From contig NC_044568.1 of assembly GCF_007565055.1 (NCBI RefSeq), forward strand, positions 42,043,656 through 42,107,655: a stretch of 64,000 nucleotides of DNA, read 5' to 3'. Below are positions 34,964-46,090 of this stretch, one piece after another (position 1 is the first letter of the stretch; each line of letters opens with the position of its first letter). Under the pieces are notes generated by a model, which ran no database searches, was not told where the DNA came from, and saw only the letters and a list, made by a program, of their open reading frames with translations. The stretch comes from Rhinopithecus roxellana (taxonomy: Eukaryota; Chordata; Mammalia; Primates; Cercopithecidae). A program made the position numbers and the translations under genes.

Positions 34964-35950
34964 GAGGGACCTGACATAGGACCCATCTGCTCCTCCAGCC
35001 AACTCCTGTCCCTCACATCCCACCATGGTGGCTCCTCCCACCTCCTCTGGATTTGTTCACTCCGAGATCCATTTGCAGAGTGGGTGCTTAGCAGACAGAG
35101 TGAAGCTGGCTGGGGGGCGCAGTGGTGTGTAGTGCTGCTGTGTATCAAAAGACCAAGGTGTTATGGGGCCCGGTTACTCAGAATGGGATGGGTTTCTTCA
35201 CCTCATGTTAAGAGAAAAGAGTGCGTCCTGAAGAACCCCTTCTTCTGATGTTAAAATGCTGACCAGAACACTCTTGAGCCCAGGCATCCTTGAGCATTAA
35301 CACTCTGACAGAGCTCCAGACCCCTGCCCCGAGTCTCATCTCAGCAATGCTGCCACCTGCTTGTCTTTCAGAGTTGTTAGTTTACTCCATTCTTTGTGAC
35401 ATGAGTCAAGGGTCTCACAACCTCCTCAGGGCACCAGAGGACTCACTCACTGGTTGCTGTGATGATATCCAGTGTCCCTCTGCCCCCTTCCACCCCCAAC
35501 CACATTTTACTGTAGCATTGCATCTGTGTCCTGTTGTCATTTCTGTTAACCTTCAGGTATTAAACTTGCTGCATATCTTGAGATATCTTGAGATTCTGCA
35601 TGTCTTGTAAAGAGAGGGGATGTGCATTTTTGTGTGATGTTGGATAGTCATCCACGCTTAGTTTGGACCATTGGAGGAACTTAGTGTCACACACAAATGG
35701 GGCTAGTCCTACCCTTAGAATAAGGCCTGTCTGCCCACTTTAGAAGAGCCCAGGTTGGTGAGCATTTAGAGGGAAGCAGGGCAGAACTCTGAACAACAAT
35801 AAGTCTCTCTGAGCAGAGACCCCTTTGTTCTTGTTACCCACCCGTACGGACTTGGGATCAATCTTGCCAAATATTTGGAGAGATTGTGTGGATTTAAGAG
35901 ACCTGGATTTTTATATTTTATCGGTAAATAAAAGTGTTCATTGGTATCTG
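34964..35950 (+). other. CIAPIN1: CIAPIN1 3' UTR
   Basis: About 980 nt from the stop codon to the first strong AATAAA; no repeat interrupts it. A small tandem 'atcttgagatatcttgagat' lies at 35575-35594. Confidence 0.75.
35927..35932 (+). promoter_or_regulatory. CIAPIN1: CIAPIN1 polyadenylation signal (AATAAA)
   Basis: AATAAA followed by 'agtgttcattggtatctgtcc'-type GT-rich sequence. Cleavage is expected near 35950. Confidence 0.75.
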
Positions 35951-36063
35951 TCCTTGAAACTTGATTTGATTCTCCAAGTTTGCTTTTGCTTATGCTAGTC
36001 CCTGCTGGTGGATTTTAGTTGTTGGTGTGGCTAATTGAAGTTTGGCTCCAAAGACCCTTTTAT

Positions 36064-37018
36064 ATGCAAGTCTAAGATGACCCCTAGTGACTCATGCCCT
36101 TGTATAATAACCTCCCCTTGAGTTTCAGCAGGACCTGTGAATGTGATGGGATAATCTGTACTGCGATTAGGTTGCATTCTGTGGCAAAAGTGAAGGGATT
36201 TTGCAGATGTAATTAAAGTCCCTAATGGACTTTAAGTTAATTAAAAGGGAGATTATCCTGAGTGGGCCTGACCCAATCAGTTGATCCTTTAGAAGAACTG
36301 AAGAAGAGTTTCTTTTGCTAGCCGTGAAGAAATAAGTTGCTGTATTAGTCTGCTCTCATACTACTATAAAGAACTGTCCTTGACTGGGTAATTTATAAAG
36401 GGAAGAGGTTTAATTGACTCAACAGTTCTGCATGTCTGGAGAGGCCTCAGGAACTTACAATCGTGGCAGAAGGCGAAGGGGAAGCAAGACACCTTCTTTA
36501 CAAGGCGGCAGGAAGGAGACATGCTGAGCAAAGGGGGAAGAGTCCCTTATAAAACCATCAGATCTTGTGAGAACTCACTATCATGAAAACAGCATGGGGG
36601 AAACCGCCCTCATGATTCAGTGACCTCCACCCCTCTCCCTTGACACATGGGGATTATGGGGATTTCAATTCAAGATGAGATTTGGGTGGGGACACAAAGC
36701 CTCACCATATCAAGCAGTGAGAGGGCCACAGAACTGTTGAGTGCAGGCTCCTCACACATTGGCAGACAGTTGAGAAAAAGGGGACCTTAGTCCACAGCTG
36801 CAAGGAACTGCATTCTGCCAACAACCACGTTAGCTTGGAGGGGACCCCAAGTTCCAGATGAGAATGCAGCCTAGCCAGTACCTTGTAAGATCCTGAGTAG
36901 AGGCCCCGGTCTTCTGTGCCTGGACTCCTGGCACACAGAACTTGTGATAAGAAATGGGTGTTACAAGCAGCTAAATGTGAGGTCGTTGGTTACACAGCAA
37001 TAGGAAACTAATTCAGCC
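36064..37018 (+). mobile_element. MLT1-type MaLR LTR, split by another LTR
   Basis: Sense MLT1 text at about 36064-36341 ('gatgtaattaaagtcc', 'gggagattatcctgagtggg') resumes at 36716-37018 ('gagagggccacagaactg', 'aggaaactaattcag'). Confidence 0.7.
36342..36715 (-). mobile_element. MaLR solitary LTR (MST/THE1 type) nested in MLT1
   Basis: Antisense LTR with ends 'tgtattagtctgctctc...' and '...aagcctcaccatatca', and core 'gaggtttaattgactc'. It interrupts the older MLT1 LTR. Confidence 0.85.
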
Positions 37019-37040
37019 CCAGAATGGTTTGACAGTAACA

Positions 37041-37084
37041 TTATTATTATTATTATTATTATTTGTTGTTGTGGTGGTGGTGGT
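37041..37084. repeat. (ATT)n/(GTT)n/(GGT)n microsatellite
   Basis: Trinucleotide run forming the tail of the following antisense Alu. Confidence 0.85.
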
Positions 37085-37373
37085 TGTTTTGAGACTGAGT
37101 CTTGCTCTGTCACCCAGGCTGCAGTGCAGTGGTGTGATCTTGGCTCACTGCAACTTCTGCCTCCCAGGTTCAAGTGATTCTCCTGTCTCAGCTTCCCAAG
37201 TAGCTGGGACTATAGGCGTGTACCATCACGCCCAGCTAATTTTTTGTATTTTTAATAGAGACGGAGTTTTACCATGTTAGCCAGGCTGGTCTCAAACTCC
37301 TGACCTCGTGATTTGCCCGCCTTGGCCTCCCAAAGTGCTGGGGTTAACAGGCATGAGCCACCACGCCTGGCCC
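37085..37373 (-). mobile_element. AluS element
   Basis: Antisense Alu with 'acagtaacat'/'atagtaacat' flanks just outside the microsatellite tail and at 37374. Confidence 0.9.
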
Positions 37374-37950
37374 GATAGTAACATAATTATTAAGCTGCAG
37401 GGCCACTGTTAGTTGCTTCTGCTGCACTTGCCCAGATGAAGGACAAAAATCTCACCCTCCAGGTTGAGAACAAGAGATCCTGAGCCAGAGCTTCCTGAAC
37501 AGGCCTAGCAAATGCAACAAGCCCTCGCCGATTCTTGTTATGAGTCCCAGATGCTGCTGGCAAAAAGGACGCTGCCACCTCCTATCTGCTGCAGTTGGTG
37601 TAGTTAATGATTTCACACCGGCAGTTGCCGTGTCACTCCACAGGGTCCGGGGCAAGCCAGCCAGCTCGGAGTTTGGGGCCCAGAGTGAGGAAAGAGTCCT
37701 TGCCAATCAGCAGAGCACACCTGGGCCGGGGGCTCAGCCACACCTGCACCTGCACCTGCACCTGCACCCAGTGAGGCAACAGCCAGACAGGCTAGAGGTT
37801 TCGGCCTTCAGCAAGCTCACAGTATTGGAGCCAACACGGGCTCTGATAATCACTGAATGCAACCTCATCTTACATCTGAGGAAAGGGTGAGACCAGGAGG
37901 GTAACCTGCTGCCATCATTCACCTAAGCACCTCTTAAAAGTACTGAGGCC
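37374..37950. other. Intergenic unique block with (CACCTG) tandem
   Basis: Moderately GC-rich sequence with no recognised gene. CACCTG occurs four times in a row at 37741-37764, with one more at 37718-37723. Confidence 0.5.
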
Positions 37951-37952
37951 TG

Positions 37953-38240
37953 GCTGGGTGCGGTGGCTCATGCCTGTAATCCCAGCACTTTGGGAGGCCG
38001 AGGCAGGCAGATCACGAGGTCAGGAGATTGAGACCATCCTGGCTAACACGGTGAAACCCCGTCTCTACTAAAAATACAAAACATTAGCCGGACGTGGTGG
38101 TGGGCGCCCGTAGTCCCAGCTACTTGGGAGGCTGAGGCAGGAGAATGGCATGAACCCGGGAGGCAGAGCTGGCAGTGAGCCAAGATCGTGCCACTGTACT
38201 CCAGCCTGGGAGACGGAGACTCCGTCTCAAAAAAATAAAC
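37953..38240 (+). mobile_element. AluS/Y, first of three at one target motif
   Basis: Sense Alu preceded by 'aaaagtactgaggcctgg', which is repeated after it at 38241. Confidence 0.9.
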
Positions 38241-38256
38241 AAAAGTACTGAGGCCT

Positions 38257-38549
38257 GGCCTGGCACGGTGGCCCACACCTGTAATCCCAGCACTTCAGGA
38301 GGCCAAGGCAGGTGGATCACCTGAGGTCAGGAGTTCGAGACCAGCCTGGCCAACATGGTGAAATGCTGTCTCTACTTAAAAATACAAAAATTAGCCAGGT
38401 GTGGTGGTACATGCCTGTAATCCCAGCTACCTGGGAGGCTGAGGCAGTTGAATTGCTTGAACGCGGGAGGTGGAGGTTGCAGTAAGGCAAGATGGCGCCA
38501 TTGCATTCCAGCCTGGGTGATAAGAGTGAAACTCCATCTAAAAAAAAAG
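38257..38549 (+). mobile_element. AluS, second of three at one target motif
   Basis: Sense Alu following the second 'aaaagtactgaggcctgg'. Ends in 'aaaaaaaagaagtactgg'. Confidence 0.9.
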
Positions 38550-38556
38550 AAGTACT

Positions 38557-38850
38557 GGCCGGGCACGGTGGCTCAAGCCTGTAATCCCAGCACTTTGGGA
38601 GGCCAAGACGGGTGGATCACGAGGTCAGGAGATCGAGACCATCCTGGCTAACACCGTGAAACCCCGCCTCTACTAAAAAATACAAAAAAACTAGCCGGGC
38701 GAGGTGGCGGGCGCCTGTAGTCCCAGCTACTCGGGAGGCTGAGGCAGGAGAATGGCATAAACCCGGGAGGCGGAGCTTGCAGTGAGCTGAGATCCGGCCA
38801 CTGCACTCCAGCCTGGGCGATAGAGCGAGACTCCATCTCAAAAAAAAAGA
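38557..38850 (+). mobile_element. Young AluY, third of three at one target motif
   Basis: Sense AluY of the Old World monkey type, followed by 'aaaagtactgaggcctgatg', the fourth copy of the target. Confidence 0.92.
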
Positions 38851-39466
38851 AAAAGTACTGAGGCCTGATGTCCTTGGACGTTCTGAGTCAGCCCAGTGTG
38901 GACCGAGGTGGGGCTAGGGGTGTAATCTTTCTTCTTTTTTTGTTTTCTAAGGTCTCTAGCTTAGAACTTGGCAGTGTACATTTGGGACTTCCTCCTTCTG
39001 AAATCACTCAGAAGCAGTAAATGGAGGGGGTAGCAGAGACAAACCACACCTTCTTTGGGGTTAGGAGGCAGCCAAAACAGAACCACAAAATACTTGGAAG
39101 GAGGTGAGAGCAGAGGCTTTGGAGCCAGAGTGTGGACAGGAGAGAAGAGAGAGCAGTTGAGGGTGCAAACCTGCTCCAGGTGAAGAAACCCCTGAGCTGC
39201 CGAATGGGCCCCTGTTTGTAACAGTGGGGATCCAAGTGCACAGGCAGGCAGTGGAGCTGAAGGGAGAACCCCACAGCGGAGCCTGGCATGCTGGAAGCAC
39301 CCTGGTCTCTGCACTGGAGAAGAGAGACTGTGAACAGCCCAGCTGCCTGTCCTCGTGGCAGGGAGAAGGCTAAACAGAAACCTTACCAAGTATGGGTGAA
39401 AATGTGGCCAGGTGGGAACTCACTGTTGGTGAGGATACTTTCGGCAATGTCACCCTCATGTCACTT

Positions 39467-39672
39467 TGAACACTGGCTGCATATTAGAATCACCTGGATA
39501 GCTTCCAAAAATGAACCAAACCAAAACAAAACAAAACAAAGCCTATTCCTGGGTTTCCTTTCCAAAACCCAATTCAGTCAGAATCCCTTGGAGTAGGGCC
39601 CAGCGCGTCAGCATTTTTGCAAAGCTCTCCCAGGTCATCGTAGAGTGCAGCCAGGATTGAGAACCACTGCCC
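39467..39672. mobile_element. MER5A-like hAT-Charlie element
   Basis: Starts 'gaacactggctgcatattagaatcacctgg' in two readable parts and ends with the inverted complement 'gcagccaggattgagaaccactg', the mirrored structure of MER5A. Confidence 0.75.
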
Positions 39673-39890
39673 TAGAGAAATTCTTTGGCCCATGCACCAG
39701 GAGACAATCTAAACAAGTATTCAAAGCAGCAGTACTTCTAAGAGACAATCCAAATGGCCATTAACAAGAGTGTGAATGAATGAGCTGTGTGTCCAAGCAG
39801 TGGAACACTGTACAGCCGTAATGAGCTATAGCTGTGCACTTCAACATGGAAGAATCACGAAGCAACAACGGCCACAAAAGCAAGTCACAG

Positions 39891-39893
<3 letters not shown>

Positions 39894-39927
<34 letters not shown>
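39894..39927. repeat. (GT)n microsatellite
   Basis: About 17 uninterrupted GT units. Confidence 0.95.
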
Positions 39928-39930
<3 letters not shown>

Positions 39931-40224
39931 TATTTCATTTACATAAAGTTCAAAAACATGCCAGATCCATCAGCCTGTCATTAAGGATATACACATACAC
40001 ATGTGCATATACATGATGTATACAAACGTGTGTGTGACAAAACTAATAAAGAAGCTCAAGGGGAATGGTAAAATTCAGGACCACAGCTGGCTCCAAAGAG
40101 AGACGGGAGAAAGAGGCAGGACTTCATAGTAGCAGGAAAGTTCTATTTCTTTGGCTGGATGGTGGGCATACAAGTGTTAATTTTTATTGGTTTGTATGCC
40201 TGCCATATACATGATGGATTTGTA

Positions 40225-40508
40225 TTTTTTTTTTTTTTTTTGAGACGGAGTCTCACTCTGTCAACCAGGCTGGGGTGCAGTGGTGGAACCTCTGCCTCCC
40301 AGGTTCAAGCGATTCTCCTGCCTCAGCCTCCCAGGTAGCTGGAATTACAGGCGTGTGCCACCATGCTAAGCTGATTTTTGTATTTTTAGTAGAGACAGGG
40401 TTTCACCTTGTTGGCCGGGCTGGTCTCAAACTGCTGACCTCAGGTGATTCACTCGCCTTGGCCTTCCACAGTGCTGAGATTAGCAGGCATGAGCCACCAT
40501 GCCCAACT
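40225..40508 (-). mobile_element. AluS element
   Basis: Antisense Alu with 'tgatggatttgt' duplications at about 40212 and 40509. Confidence 0.9.
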
Positions 40509-41071
40509 GATGGATTTGTTATTTCTAAGAAACTTCATTGAAAAAAACCTGAAAACCCCTCACGTAAAACCCTGGGTCTTAAGGAGAATACTGCTAGCCC
40601 AGGACAAAGTCCTGCATCTCCCCAACACGAACCTGAACCTCCGTGGAACACTTGACACCATTATCTCACGCAAAAATTTTAAAGTAGAACTAGTAAGGCA
40701 TCTATATAAAGCTGCCTCAGAATTATAATAACAGTGGGAGAAGGTTGCCACAGAGCAGGTGAATACTGTTTGTGACCAAATTTTTTGCTGCAAGTTACAC
40801 AAATGTATAAAATAGCTTTGTGCTGAGTGGGGGTGGGGACGGGGCAGCTCTCGGGTGACTCTTACTTCACCCCTCTGGGGAAAAGCAGGGACAGAAGCCC
40901 CCACTCAGCCCTTAGTGACTTCAGGTCTCACCTTCAGTGGTCACTCCTGGTGGTCAGCTGGTGGTCTGGTCATTGGTTACCCATGGCCCACCATCCAGCA
41001 TTGAGGCTTTCACCTCTGCAAAGCACTGCGATGATCTGGAGACTGCATTTAGACTCAGCTGGGTTAGAATC

Positions 41072-41172
41072 CTCCCTCCTTTCCTTCCTTCTTTCTTCCC
41101 CTCCCCTCTCCTCCCCTCCCTTCCCGTTCCCTCCCCTCCCTTCCCCTCCTCTCCCCTTCCCTTCCCTTCCTT
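41072..41172. repeat. Pure polypyrimidine tract (CCTCC/CCTTC)n
   Basis: About 100 bp of C and T only, apart from a single G at 41126 in 'cccgttccc'. It can form triplex or G-quadruplex structure on the other strand in principle. Confidence 0.85.
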
Positions 41173-41404
41173 TTTGATTTTCCATAATTACTTAAACATT
41201 TTTTTCTCTTAAATCATGAACGATTTCAAATACAGAGAATTTCCAGTAGACAACTAGCTTTGCTGTGTGTGATTCCGATCGCTCCTTTTTTCATACACAA
41301 GTGTTACAGCAGTGGTGAAATCCCTTCGCTGCCCTCCTAGAGGACTCCTTTGTCCTAAGCTGATGTATGTCTCATCCAAGCCTGCTACTCTGCAGAAAAG
41401 TGAA

Positions 41405-41870
41405 TATTGAATATGTCTTTTTTATGAAATTCGCATAACATAAAATGAACGATTTAAAATAAATAATTCAGCAGCATTTGGTACATTCACAGTGTGGTGC
41501 AACCACTGCCCCGATCTAGTTCCAGAATGTTTTCATTGCCCTAAAAGGAAACCCCATCCCCAGTAAGCAGTCCCTTCCCGTCGTCTTCTCTCACCATCTC
41601 TGGTCACCACCAGCCGGTGTTCTGACTCCATGGAGTTACTTCCGACATTTCATATGAATGAAATTATACACTGTGTGACCTTCTGCAGTTGGCTGCGTTA
41701 GCTCAGCACAGTGTTTTAAGCTTCACCCATATCATAGGGCGTATCCATGCAGAAAAATCTTCCTTGTATGGTTAGACCACTTTTGTTTATCCATTCATCT
41801 GTTATAGGCCTTGGGCTGTTTCCAGCTTTGTGCTGTAGTAAATATCCCACCATGAACATGTATGGCAAGG
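41405..41870 (-). mobile_element. L1M fragment, antisense
   Basis: Antisense L1 ORF2-end text ('tttggtacattcacagtgtg', 'cagaatgttttcattgccc', 'atatgaatgaaattataca'). Confidence 0.65.
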
Positions 41871-41887
41871 ACTAAACAAGTCCTTTG

Positions 41888-42175
41888 GGCCGGGCGCGGT
41901 GCCTCACGCCTGTAATCCCAGCACTTTGGGAGGCCGAGGCGGGCGGATCACGAGGTCAGGAGATCTAACCATCCTGGCTAACACGGTGAAACCCCGTCTC
42001 TGCTAAAAATATAAAAAATTAGCCAGACGTGGTGGCGGGCGCCTGTAGTCCCAGCTACTCGGGAGGCTGAGATAGGAGAATGGCGTGAACGCGGGAGGTG
42101 GAGCTTGCAGTGAGCCGAGATCACGCCACTGCACTCCAGCCTTGGCGATGAGCAAGACTCCATCTCCAAAAAAAA
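41888..42175 (+). mobile_element. AluY/S element
   Basis: Sense Alu with perfect 'aagtcctttg' duplications at about 41878 and 42176. Confidence 0.92.
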
Positions 42176-42268
42176 AGTCCTTTGAAGGCTGACTTTTTGG
42201 CTGTGACAGTTTCTCACACTTTCCTTGTTTTGGATGAGCTTGATCATTTTGAGGACTGGTCAGGGTTG

Positions 42269-42562
42269 GTTGGTTTGTTTTGAGACAGAGTCTCACTCTG
42301 TTGCCCAGGCTGGAGTGCAGTGGACTGATCTTGGCTCACTGCAAACTCTACCTCCCAGGTTCAAGCAATCCCCCCATCTCAGCCTCCCGAGTAGCTGGGA
42401 TTACAGGCGTGCACTACCATGCCCAACTAATTTTTGTATTTTTAGTACTGTCAGAGTTTCACCCTGTTGGCCAGGCTGGTCTCAAACTCCTGACTTCAAG
42501 TGATCCGCCCGCCTCGGCCTCCCAAAGTGCTGGGATTACAGGTGTGAGCCACCGTGCTTGGC
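42269..42562 (-). mobile_element. AluS element
   Basis: Antisense Alu from 'gttttgagacagagtctc' to 'ccgtgcttggct'; a short 'gaaggctgactt' flank recurs outside. Confidence 0.9.
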
Positions 42563-42700
42563 TGAAGGCTGACTTCTTAAAGCCCTGATCCCTTTGCTTG
42601 TCTGAGTATTTCACCCCTGTGGTTGCCATGCTGGATTTGGAAAAGGGCACAGGGAATATTCAGGTGATGGCAGTTCAATTATGAGGAAATGGCAGGTTTT

Positions 42701-42964
42701 CTTTTCTTTCTTTTTTTTTTTGAGACAGAGTCTCACTCTGTTGCCCAGGCTGGAGTGCAATGGCTTGATCTCAGCTCACCACAATCTCTGCCTCCCGAGT
42801 TCAAGTGATTCTCCTGCCTCAGCCTCCCGAGTAGCTGGTATTACAGGCACGCACCACCGTGCCTGGCTAATTTTTGTATTTTTAGTAGAGATGAGGTTTC
42901 ACCATGTTGGTCAGGCTGGTCTCGATCTCTTGACCTCATGATCGTGAGCCGCTGAGCCCGACTG
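42701..42964 (-). mobile_element. AluS element with small internal deletion
   Basis: Antisense Alu with perfect 'gaaatggcaggttttc' duplications at about 42685 and 42965. The last stretch before its end is shortened. Confidence 0.92.
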
Positions 42965-43199
42965 GAAATGGCAGGTTTTCTAAGACTGTGGTCCCCTAAG
43001 AGCAATGTGAGAGGTAGAGAAGTAGCCATATTGGCACATCCCGAAACAGGTGAGAGAGGGTCCAGTTCCATTGCTTCAAGGAGAAATAGGCTCAGGCAGG
43101 TAAGGCACGTGTGTCCAGGTCCAGTGGCCAGTCAGTGGCAAAGCAGAGACTCCAAACAGGTCCCTGACCCTTTGTGTTAAAATGCATTTTCAAAGATAA

Positions 43200-43537
43200 G
43201 CTTTTTTAGCTCCCACGTATGAGTGAGAACATGAGATAGTTGTCTTTCTGTGCCTGGCTTATTTCACTTAACATAACGACTATCCATCCATTTTGCTGCA
43301 AATGACAGGATTTCCTTTTTTTTTTTTTTTAACGGCTAAATAGTACTCCGTTGTGTACATGTACCAAATTTCTTTATTTATTCTTCCACTGATGGACACA
43401 GGTTGATTCCATATCTTGGCTATTGTGAATAGTGCTGCAATAAGCATGGGGATGCAGGTATCCCTTTGATATATTGATTTCCTTTCCTTTGGATAAATAC
43501 CCAGTGGTAGAATTGCTGGATCATATGGTAGTTCTAT
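43200..43537 (-). mobile_element. L1 5' part, inverted (twin-primed)
   Basis: Antisense L1 ORF2-end text ('agctcccacgtatgagtgag', 'tattgtgaatagtgctgcaa', 'atcatatggtagttctattta'), directly joined to sense L1 3' sequence. Confidence 0.8.
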
Positions 43538-43661
43538 TTAGGGGAGAGGGAGTGATGGGGAGAGATTGGTTAATGGGTGCAAACAAACAGCTGGATAGAA
43601 GGAATAATTTCCAGTGTTTGATTGCACAGTAGGGTGACTAGTAAACAATTTATTGCGTATT

Positions 43662-44016
43662 TCTTTTTTTTTTCTTTTTCTTTTCTTTTCTTTTCTTTCT
43701 TTTTCTTTTTCTTTTTTTTTTTTTTTTTTTTTTTTTTTGAGATGGAATTTTGCTCTTGTTGCCCAGGCTGGAGTGCAGTGGTGTGATCTTGGCTCACTGC
43801 AACCTCTCCCAGGTTCAAGCGATTCTCCTGCCTCAGCCTCCTGAGTAGCTAGGATTACAGGTGCATGCCACCACATCCAGCTAATTTTTTTTGTATTTTT
43901 TAGAGACGGGGTTTCACCATGTTGGCCAAGCTGGTCTAGAACTCCTGAACAGGTGACCTACCCACCTTGGCCTCCCAAAGTGCTAGAATTACAGGTGTGA
44001 GCCACTATGCCTGGCC
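43662..44016 (-). mobile_element. AluS with long T/C-rich tail
   Basis: Antisense Alu; its tail is about 75 bp of (CTTTT)n and T at 43662-43737. 'tattgcgtatttc' precedes it. Confidence 0.9.
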
Positions 44017-44312
44017 TTTTTTTTTTCTTTTTGAGACAGGGCCTCCCTCTGTCACCCCGGCTGGAGTGCAGTGGTGCCATCATGGTTCACTGCAGCCTCG
44101 ACCTGCTGTGCTCAAGTGATCCTCCCACCTCAGCCTCCTGGGTAGCTGGCAGCACAGGCGCACGCTACCATGCCTGGCTAATTTTTGTGTTTCGTAAAGA
44201 CTGAGTCTCACTATGTTGCCCAGACTGGTCTCAAACTCCTGGGCTCAAGTGATCCTCTCACCTCGGCCTCCCAGAGTGCTGGGATTACAGGTGTGAGCCA
44301 CTATGCCCGGCC
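44017..44312 (-). mobile_element. AluJ-type element adjoining the previous Alu
   Basis: Antisense older Alu; 'tattgtatatttc' follows it. The pair together therefore interrupts the L1 3' end. Confidence 0.9.
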
Positions 44313-44514
44313 TATTGTATATTTCAAAATGGCTAGAAGAGAAGATTTGAAACATTCCCAACACAGTGAAATGGTAAATGTTCAAGGTGATGGTATCCTG
44401 ATTACCTTGATCTGATCATTACGCATTGGACGCCTGTGTCAAAGTATCACATGTGCCCCATAAATATGTACAATTACTATGTGTCAATTTAAAACTTTTT
44501 AAATGTACCCACAG

Positions 44515-45815
44515 GATTTGAATTGATGGAGGTGGCTGAGTGACAACACAGAGCAACCAAGGCCACTGAAAGAAGAATTTATTACTTGCATCTCCCAGGA
44601 GAACAGGGCATGGCACACATGCAGGACCACACACAGGCTCCACAGGGGGAGCACCAAGTTTGGTCAGGAGGCTAAAAGGAAGGTTCACAGAACAGCACAG
44701 GCCACAGCCTTTCATGGGGTTTCCACTTGAAGGGCAAGGCAGGCCAGGGGAAGCAGCCCAGGTCTGGCTAGTTGGAATAATTCCAGAGGGCCTTGGGCAT
44801 AGGGGCTGCCCCTAGTTGTCTCTACCCGGCTCTGGGTGATTTAGGGCAGGGGAATTACTGGCTTGGTGTGAGAGTTACATATAGATGGTTGGGGGGGTCT
44901 GTGATCGGGATTGGTAGGAGGGTTTGTAACTATTATTACTTTCAAAAACTTGCAAAATCCGGCTTGCAGGGGAGGTGTAAATGCCTTTGGCCCTGTGATT
45001 TGGCCCTGTGATAAATGGATGCCAAATAGAACAAATACAGTCTCTGAGAAAATACAGGGAAACACCCCGGCCCACAGCTCTCGGCACTGCCCAGGTTGCT
45101 TCTGGAGTTAGTGGCCCTGCTAGTCCCAGCAGCATTTCTTCCTTCTTCCTCTTCATCCAGCAAACCCCAGGCAGTGTAATTGGTGGTTTCTTAGCTTCTG
45201 TTCCCCCAAGAGGAGAGCTGGCCAGCTACAGACACCCCTGCCTCAAGGCCTAGTGCAGTTACAACCAGATGTGGCTGATCCCAGCCCCTGGGGACAGCGA
45301 TGGGGTGGGAGTCCAGCTGGTGGGGTCAGGGCCTCTGGCACATCAGCCTCAGAACTTCCTCCTAAGAGCAGAGTGCCCTCTGGTGGGCCACTGGAGAACA
45401 ATCCAATTCTAATTTCCACATTTGGAGATGAGATGTGTTTCAGGCCTGGTTGTTACGGCTCCCCAGGAAATTTCTCTTTCCCCGCTAGTGCCCCTTGTGG
45501 AATTCACCCAAGCAGCACTGATGAAAATGTATAAATCAAATATACACTATGCACAAAGCTTTTTTCCCTCCTCATAAATGAGTCTGGTACTGTTTCCTGA
45601 CCCAAATACCTGTTCAGTGAGTTTATTGGGTAAATCACCCAAGCAGCTCCAATTACAAGGGGCAGAGTGTGGTCAGGATTAGACTGAGGTGAGCGCTGGC
45701 AGCAGGTGGAGGACACACAGCCCAGGTTCAGATGCAACCAGAGAGACCAGGGCTGGTTGTCTGGCTGCCGGGGAGGCAACACTCAGTTGAACGTTGAAGA
45801 GAAACTGGATTTCAG
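44515..45815. other. Intergenic block, possible unclassified LTR, no gene seen
   Basis: The segment from about 44540 has LTR-like text in antisense ('gaaagaagaatttattactt'), but I cannot place it in a family. Several 80-100 codon frames overlap on both strands with no recognisable protein. Confidence 0.35.
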
Positions 45816-45819
45816 AATA

Positions 45820-46090
45820 GTAATCCCAGCACTTTGGGAGGCTGAGGCGGGTGGATCACTTGAGCTCAGGATTTCGAAACCAACCTGGCCAACATGATAA
45901 AACCCTGTCTCCTCTAAAAATACAAAAATCAGCCAGGTATGGTGGCATACACCTATAATCCCAGCTACTCAGGAAGCTGAGGCATGAGTATCCCTTGAAC
46001 CCGGGAGACAGAGGTTGCAGTGAGCCGAGATCACACCACTGCACTCCAGCCTGGGGACAGAGCCAGACTCCATCTGAAAAGAAAAAAAAG
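45820..46090 (+). mobile_element. AluS lacking its first about 30 bp
   Basis: Begins at 'taatcccagcactttggg' and ends with an A/G tail near 46090. Confidence 0.88.

Larger units (their letters stand above)
39380..40200 (+). mobile_element. L1M fragment interrupted by MER5 and (GT)n
   Basis: Sense L1 phrases ('gggaactcactgttggtgag', 'ccaaatggccattaacaaga', 'cagtggaacactgtacagcc', 'aacatggaagaatcacgaag') surround the MER5-like block. Confidence 0.65.
43538..44510 (+). mobile_element. L1 3' end, sense, hosting two Alus
   Basis: Sense L1MA/L1PB-type 3' sequence at 43538-43665 ('gatggggagagattggttaa', 'cagtagggtgactag') resumes at 44313-44510 ('caaaatggctagaagagaag', 'cataaatatgtacaattact'). Confidence 0.8.

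Noticed and set aside
37390..37890. Frames on both strands suggesting a processed pseudogene
   Set aside because: No protein family recognised, no A tail and no target-site duplication.
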